Origin: JBBTIS01 sp038059855
GTDB taxonomy: Bacteria; Elusimicrobiota; Elusimicrobia; JACQPE01
Length of the DNA: 37,778 nt
NCBI GenBank assembly: GCA_964357255.1
Contig: CAYHKQ010000012.1
Coordinates: forward strand, 1-37,778
Direction of reading: 5' to 3'
The notes beneath the pieces were generated by a model, which worked only from the letters and a program-made list of their open reading frames with translations, made no database searches and had not been told where the DNA came from. A program made the position numbers and the translations under genes. Below are positions 34,157-37,778 of the stretch, piece by piece. The stretch's first letter is position 1, and the number at the start of each line of letters is the position of its first letter.

Positions 34157-35312
34157 ATCAAAAATTCTTCTGGTTTCCAAGCTCTACCATCCTTGGATCG
34201 GCGGGGTGGAACAGCATGTGCAACTCTTGGCCGAAGAGATGGCCAAAGAATTTGACATCCGCGCGCTCTGCTGTCAAGAGAATGCCCCTACCGCGCCGCC
34301 TCACTCCTCACTCCTCACTCCTTACCATCAAATCATCAATGGCATCCCGGTCTTTAAGGCTCCAAGCCTGGGAATTTATTGGTCTATGCCGGTTAGCCCT
34401 GCTTTCCCTTTTTGGTTTAAGCGATTGGCGCGCGAGGCGGACCTTATTCACCTTCACCTGCCGTTTCCTCTCGCCGAGTTTTCCCAGTGGATACTGCGGC
34501 CCGGCGCCAAACTGGTGATTACCTGGCATAGTGATATTGTGCGTCAAAAATTTTTCGCCCGCGCGCTCTCACCCTTGAGCCGATGGATATTGGAGCGGGC
34601 TCAAATCATTATCACAACCTCTGAACAACTGGCTCAAAACTCCCGCGCCCTTCAATGCTTTAGAGCTAAAACTCAAATCATTCCATTGGCGATAAAAACC
34701 GAGCGGTTTGTCTTGACTCCGGCCATTCAAAAGGAAGCCCAGGCCATTCGCCGGCGTTACGGAACGCCCTTAATCCTTTTTGTCGGAAGACTGGTGCCTT
34801 ACAAAGGGCTGGCGTATCTGCTCGACGCCTTGCCTGGAGTAACCCGACAAGCCAAGCTTTTGCTGATCGGCGATGGCCCTTTAAGCGGCGCGTTGCGCGA
34901 CATGGCCAAACGTCTCGGTCTTGATGAACGCGCTATTTTTCTAGGCGCCAAGACGGACGAAAACCTTGCCGCCTATTACCATGCCTGCGATCTTTTCATC
35001 CTGCCCTCGGTTTCACCCAACGAAGCTTTCGGGGTTGTGCAGATGGAAGCCATGGCCGCTGGAAAACCGGTAATCAACACCGCTCTTGCCACGGGCGTGC
35101 CTGGGGTGAGCCTGGACCAACAAACGGGATTGACTGTTCCCCCTTGCGACTCCGAGGCCCTGGTCCAGGCAATCAATAAAATCCTCCAAAATGAACCCTG
35201 GCGGCAACAACTCGGACAAAATGCTCTCGAACGGGTCAGGACTCTGTTTTCAGCCGAAGCCCTGGCAGGCAAAATCGCCGACGTCTATCACTCTGCCCTT
35301 GAAAAACCGTAA
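34149..35312 (+). CDS. GT4-family glycosyltransferase
   Basis: The 387-residue product has a GT4 two-Rossmann architecture. The N-terminal region LLVSKLYHPWIGGVEQHVQLLAEEM is typical of mannosyl- or glucosyltransferases of polysaccharide synthesis. The donor half has FVGRLVPYKGLAYLLDAL, LLIGDGPL and the E-x7-E motif NEAFGVVQMEAMAAGKPV. I chose ATG 34149, overlapping the tsaE stop by eight bases, because the GT4 homology begins there and not at a longer in-frame start (34035). A triplicated 7-base unit (34301-34321) lies in a variable loop and could cause length-dependent switching. The exact sugar is not predictable. Confidence 0.92.
   Translation: MTKSKILLVSKLYHPWIGGVEQHVQLLAEEMAKEFDIRALCCQENAPTAPPHSSLLTPYHQIINGIPVFKAPSLGIYWSMPVSPAFPFWFKRLAREADLIHLHLPFPLAEFSQWILRPGAKLVITWHSDIVRQKFFARALSPLSRWILERAQIIITTSEQLAQNSRALQCFRAKTQIIPLAIKTERFVLTPAIQKEAQAIRRRYGTPLILFVGRLVPYKGLAYLLDALPGVTRQAKLLLIGDGPLSGALRDMAKRLGLDERAIFLGAKTDENLAAYYHACDLFILPSVSPNEAFGVVQMEAMAAGKPVINTALATGVPGVSLDQQTGLTVPPCDSEALVQAINKILQNEPWRQQLGQNALERVRTLFSAEALAGKIADVYHSALEKP
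34301..34321. repeat. 7-base tandem repeat, three copies, inside the GT4 gene
   Basis: TCACTCC occurs three times in a row within codons for a poorly conserved loop. Gain or loss of one unit would shift the frame, so the tract could turn the enzyme off and on. Confidence 0.8.
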
Positions 35313-35373
35313 AAGCTTCTCATCGTTACAAGCGAGCCTCGTTCACGCGGAAGTTGTGCTCTATTTATCATTG

Positions 35374-35838
35374 ATGAAGCAGTCGTTCAAATTTTTGGTT
35401 TTGGTCGTTTTCCTGATGAGATGTCCCGGCCTTGCCCAGGCAAGATCCATCGCCAAGACCCGCGATGAAGTCATCGGCAAGACCCTGCGCTACCTGAACA
35501 CGCCCTATCTTTGGGGCGGCGAGCATCCCCAAACAGGGCTTGACTGCTCAAGCTTTGTTCAATTGGTCTATCGTAACGCCGGGCTTCATTTGCCGCGCGT
35601 GGCCCGCGATCAATACCGCTCAACGCTTCCTTTGTCTCCCGCAAACGTCCTTCCCGGCGATCTGCTTTTCTTCTCAATGAAGCGTCCGGGTTTAGCCCAT
35701 GTGGACCATGTGGGAATTTACCTTGGCAAAGGCTATTTCATTCATGCCTCGGTAACCAACGGCATTCATGTCGAACCGATTACCAAGCCCTATTACCTAG
35801 ACCGCCTAGTAGCGATTAAAAAATATAGGGGATTTTAA
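35374..35838 (+). CDS. Small exported NlpC/P60 hydrolase
   Basis: The 154-residue product consists of a signal sequence (FKFLVLVVFLMRCPGLAQA) and one NlpC/P60 domain: TGLDCSSFVQLVYR with catalytic Cys58, LPGDLLFFSM, VDHVGIYLG with His112, and YFIHAS with His124. It resembles gamma-D-glutamyl-type endopeptidases such as Spr or MepS. I chose ATG 35374 because the signal peptide starts there; longer in-frame starts reach into the GT4 gene. A TATTTA hexamer six bases before the ATG and the lack of a Shine-Dalgarno site hint at a leaderless start. Confidence 0.9.
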   Translation: MKQSFKFLVLVVFLMRCPGLAQARSIAKTRDEVIGKTLRYLNTPYLWGGEHPQTGLDCSSFVQLVYRNAGLHLPRVARDQYRSTLPLSPANVLPGDLLFFSMKRPGLAHVDHVGIYLGKGYFIHASVTNGIHVEPITKPYYLDRLVAIKKYRGF

Positions 35839-35912
35839 AAAATACGCACCTTTATCTAAATTACCTAAAATCTTTTCATGGCCCGCCCCTGCGCATTGAG
35901 CTTAAAAACGCC

Positions 35913-36125
35913 ATGAATAAAATCGGCATCGCCAAATGGCTTTCCATGAGTCCGGTTGAGCAAGCTCAATTTCTAAAAAAAACTGATGAAGAAAAGGCTC
36001 GTCGGCTCTCATCGCTCACCGACGAGAAAGCTTTCCGTCAAACTTTAGAACTCTTGAATTTTATGGATTCCCTTGCGCCAATGCCGCACATTCCCCCCTC
36101 TTGTGGATTGGGTCGAATCCTTTGA
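35913..36125 (+). CDS. Small hypothetical protein, first gene of nucleotidyltransferase module
   Basis: The 70-residue product starts MNKIGIAKWLSMSPVEQAQF and is helical, highly charged in the middle (KKTDEEKARRLSSLTDEKAF) and without a signal. It resembles no antitoxin family I can name. It overlaps the nucleotidyltransferase reading frame; with the TTG start used below the overlap is TTGA. It could be a partner or antitoxin, or the N-terminal part of one protein split by a frameshift: its last 15 residues (MPHIPPSCGLGRIL) lack clear character, and the +1 frame there reads LVDWVESFDSG. The region just before it has a TAAAAT hexamer (35866-35871). Confidence 0.6.
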   Translation: MNKIGIAKWLSMSPVEQAQFLKKTDEEKARRLSSLTDEKAFRQTLELLNFMDSLAPMPHIPPSCGLGRIL

Positions 36126-36700
36126 TTCAGGACTTGCCGTCTTTTCAAGAACAGGTAAAACAAACCTGCCGTTTCTTGGAAGGGAGCGGCGTCCCCTATC
36201 TTGTCATCGGCGGCTTAGCGTCCAGCATTTTAGGGGAACCCCGAATGACGGCCGACCTCGACCTTTTGCTCTACGGCCAGAATAAGGATTTGTCCATCTT
36301 TCTTAAAAAGGCGCGGCAGGCCGGATTTGATGTTGATGAAAAAAAAGCGTTAGCCGATGCCGAGAGCAGGCTTTGTTTTGAGATGAAACTCGGTTCCCTT
36401 CATGTGGATTGCCTCATTGCCGGAACAGCTTTTGAATTCGAGGCGCTTGGGCGCTCTCGCATTTTAAAATTTCAAGAAATTCAACTTCATTTACCGAGCA
36501 TTGAAGATTTTCTGCTCTTAAAACTAATCGCGGGCCGGGACAAAGATCTCGTTGACGCAAAAACGGCGGCCATGCGCCACAAAAACACCCTTGACCTTGG
36601 ATACATGAAAAAATGGGCCGAAACATTCCGCCTGGCGCGTCCAGATTCCCCCGTTTTGGAGCGGCTCAAACGGCTTTTAGAAAAAACAAATATCCACTAA
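36122..36700 (+). CDS. Nucleotidyltransferase-fold protein (AbiEii/MNT-like)
   Basis: The 192-residue product has the nucleotidyltransferase signature VPYLVIGGLASSILGEPRMTADLDLLL: GG at 30-31, then the metal-binding pair Asp45/Asp47 in TADLDLL. A third acidic residue may be Asp at about 104 (LHVDCLIAG). The later IEDFLLLKLIAGRDKDLVDA is common in AbiEii-type toxins and in DUF6036/MNT proteins. I chose TTG 36122 because it overlaps the preceding stop as TTGA; TTG 36101 is an alternative. It could be an NTP-transferring toxin, a minimal nucleotidyltransferase antitoxin or an unrelated modifying enzyme; no HEPN partner is present. Confidence 0.78.
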   Translation: MIQDLPSFQEQVKQTCRFLEGSGVPYLVIGGLASSILGEPRMTADLDLLLYGQNKDLSIFLKKARQAGFDVDEKKALADAESRLCFEMKLGSLHVDCLIAGTAFEFEALGRSRILKFQEIQLHLPSIEDFLLLKLIAGRDKDLVDAKTAAMRHKNTLDLGYMKKWAETFRLARPDSPVLERLKRLLEKTNIH

Positions 36701-36739
36701 AATGTGTTCAAATAAAAAATAGGGAAGGGGGAGGGACCA

Positions 36740-36806
36740 AACAAAAAAGGGCTCATCAGGAAATATTGAATAGTGGGCGCCTGCTTCAACATTTCCTGAT
36801 GAGCCC
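36740..36806 (-). terminator. Long hairpin terminator of the lytic transglycosylase gene
   Basis: On the minus strand a 22-pair stem (36749-36770 with 36785-36806; one G-U pair, otherwise perfect) closes a 14-base loop and is followed by TTTTTTGTTT. This fits an intrinsic terminator for the gene ending at 36846. On the plus strand the same position is an A-C mismatch and no T-run follows, so the minus strand is favoured. Confidence 0.75.
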
Positions 36807-36845
36807 AAGAAAGGAATTCCAAAATTAAGTCAACGGCTTTTTTCT

Positions 36846-37535
36846 TTAGGTTTCTTCGAAGAAGCCCAGCGGCCGGCCGATCCAGCGACGCGGCTCAACC
36901 GCGAGTTCGCCCTCTGGGCCTGAGCGCAAATTCATGGCCCAGCATTGCGGATGATCCCCGAGCCACCGATGAAGCGTCAACACGGAATTCACGAACTTCC
37001 TGGTTTCCTCAAATGGCGGAATGCCACCGTAAGTAGCGACGGCGCCGGGGCCGGAATTGTAAGCGGCCACGGCCAAGGTCAGATTGCCTCCAAAACGTTT
37101 CAAAAGCCATCTGAAATAACCGGCGCCTGCGCTCAAATTTGCCTGTGGGTCAAAATGCTGATGGGGCTTAAGACCCAGCGACCGGGCTGTGCCCGGCATT
37201 AACTGGGCCAGCCCCATAGCTCCGGCCCAGCTTAGGGCCTGCCGGTCGCCTGAGGACTCGACCATAATTATTGCCTTCCACAAATCCGGATCAAGGCCAT
37301 TGGCCACGGCAGACTCCCAAATTAAAGCGTCGTGGCGATAAAAATTCTGTGAATTAGCCAAATGAGCCACCCATCGCGGCTCTTCGGTCTCTAATTTTTG
37401 AAAGGCCGGAGCCGCGCGCAACCAACGGCGCGCCCCGGAACCCAAAAGAAAGGCGTAAACCGCCCACCCCAAAAGGAAACCCTGGGCCGCCATGCGGCAA
37501 TACCGCCTCGATATTTCGATCATTAAGGCTTTCAT
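36846..37535 (-). CDS. Lytic transglycosylase with SLT domain
   Basis: The 229-residue product has an N-terminal membrane anchor (about 17-34, GFLLGWAVYAFLLGSG), so it is probably tethered in the inner membrane with the enzyme outside. The SLT domain (about 68-195) has LWKAIIMVESSGDRQALSWAGAMGLAQLMPGTARSLGL, where Glu93 is the catalytic acid, then NLSAGAGYFRWLLKRFGGN and AVAAYNSGPGAV. It cleaves peptidoglycan glycan strands non-hydrolytically. No Shine-Dalgarno site is seen before ATG 37535. It stands alone, with a long hairpin terminator behind it and repeats in front. Confidence 0.92.
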   Translation of the reverse strand: MKALMIEISRRYCRMAAQGFLLGWAVYAFLLGSGARRWLRAAPAFQKLETEEPRWVAHLANSQNFYRHDALIWESAVANGLDPDLWKAIIMVESSGDRQALSWAGAMGLAQLMPGTARSLGLKPHQHFDPQANLSAGAGYFRWLLKRFGGNLTLAVAAYNSGPGAVATYGGIPPFEETRKFVNSVLTLHRWLGDHPQCWAMNLRSGPEGELAVEPRRWIGRPLGFFEET

Positions 37536-37542
37536 CTATAAA

Positions 37543-37654
37543 TCGTAGCTACTCAGGTCCGTCGAGAATTGACCCCTCACCCGCGCCGGGCGCGGCCTCT
37601 CCCTCAGGGGGAGAGGCAAGAGTGGGAGCGTCTTTTACCTGAGCAGTTACTATA
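37543..37654. repeat. Repeat element with inverted ends and inner REP-like palindromes
   Basis: GTAGCTACTCAGGT (about 37545-37558) and ACCTGAGCAGTTAC (about 37639-37652) are inverted copies matching at 12 of 14 positions. Between them lie CCGCGCCGGGCGCGG and CCTCTCCCTCAGGGGGAGAGG, palindromes of the widespread GC-rich REP-like type. The whole could be a small non-autonomous element. The ends of the element are approximate. Confidence 0.45.
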
Positions 37655-37693
37655 AATCAGAGATAAATCCAAACAGGCGAGACAATAATCCGA

Positions 37694-37715
37694 TAGTCCA
37701 ATAGTAGTCCAATAG
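37694..37715. repeat. 11-base direct repeat, two copies
   Basis: TAGTCCAATAG is repeated twice head to tail, in the intergenic stretch at the right end of the window. Confidence 0.8.
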
Positions 37716-37745
37716 TAACTTTACCAGTCCCCACGCAAAACGCCT

Positions 37746-37763
37746 AGGGTCTTTAGGGTCTTT
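37746..37763. repeat. 9-base direct repeat, two copies
   Basis: AGGGTCTTT is repeated twice head to tail, followed by more T residues. No gene is visible from 37536 to the end of the window. Confidence 0.75.
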
Positions 37764-37778
37764 TTATTAGAGACTAAA

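Noticed and set aside
35878..35916. Twelve-codon leader peptide overlapping the start at 35913 as ATGA, behind a TAAAAT hexamer
   Set aside because: Interesting in layout but too short to support; no attenuator hairpin or codon run is seen.

Overview
The window looks like part of a chromosome from an uncultured Gram-negative bacterium, assembled from short reads, with GC near 55% by eye. My best guess is the Elusimicrobiota or a close relative. That is an inference from a PorV-like outer-membrane barrel next to a long fibronectin-III (FN3) surface protein, several lipoproteins, a heptosyltransferase-type GT9 enzyme and GH57-based glycogen enzymes. No marker gene settles the taxonomy. I see no tRNA, rRNA, CRISPR array, prophage or transposase.

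Layout. (1) 1-2191, plus strand: the 3' part of galT, overlapping glgA. (2) 14662 back to 2214, minus strand: a long co-directional run, probably one or a few operons: GH57 branching enzyme, glgC, a DUF3536-type GH57 enzyme, a GH57 4-alpha-glucanotransferase, a single-domain response regulator, murG, surE, uvrB, a small exported protein and a CapA-like protein. With glgA and galT this gives activation (ADP-glucose), elongation, branching and remodelling of glycogen, with GH57 enzymes where many bacteria use GH13. (3) 14750-15526, plus: an SseB-like protein. (4) 19319 back to 15532, minus: an exported barrel-like protein, a lipoprotein, the t6A enzyme Sua5/TsaC, purE and htpX. (5) 19440-21744: three small exported or redox genes, including a DsbA-like/MauE-like pair. 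(6) 30348 back to 21710, minus: a surface module of lipoprotein, NlpC/P60 hydrolase, long FN3 protein with a FlgD/T9SS-like C-terminal domain, and a PorV/PorQ barrel. (7) 30388-36700: wecG/tagA (minus), then mgtE, a GT9 enzyme, tsaE, a GT4 enzyme and a small NlpC/P60 on plus, then a two-gene nucleotidyltransferase module. (8) 36740-37778: a lytic transglycosylase with a very long hairpin terminator, then a repeat-rich intergenic stretch.

The most notable points are as follows. uvrB has no ATG, GTG or TTG codon that preserves its conserved N terminus; the homology runs back to ATC/ATT codons directly after the surE stop. The 100-N gap lies inside the FN3 gene between 55-base exact repeats, and replacing it with 498 bases, the length of the intact copy, restores one open frame. 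REP-like palindromes have been absorbed in frame into the PorV-like and Sua5 genes. A 60-codon protein-like frame overlaps the 3' end of the large NlpC/P60 gene. Several genes appear to start without a leader, most clearly at the 34-base wecG/mgtE divergent gap. The nucleotidyltransferase pair, joined by a TTGA overlap, is the best candidate for a poorly described two-gene system. I found no clearly new multi-gene defence or mobile system.
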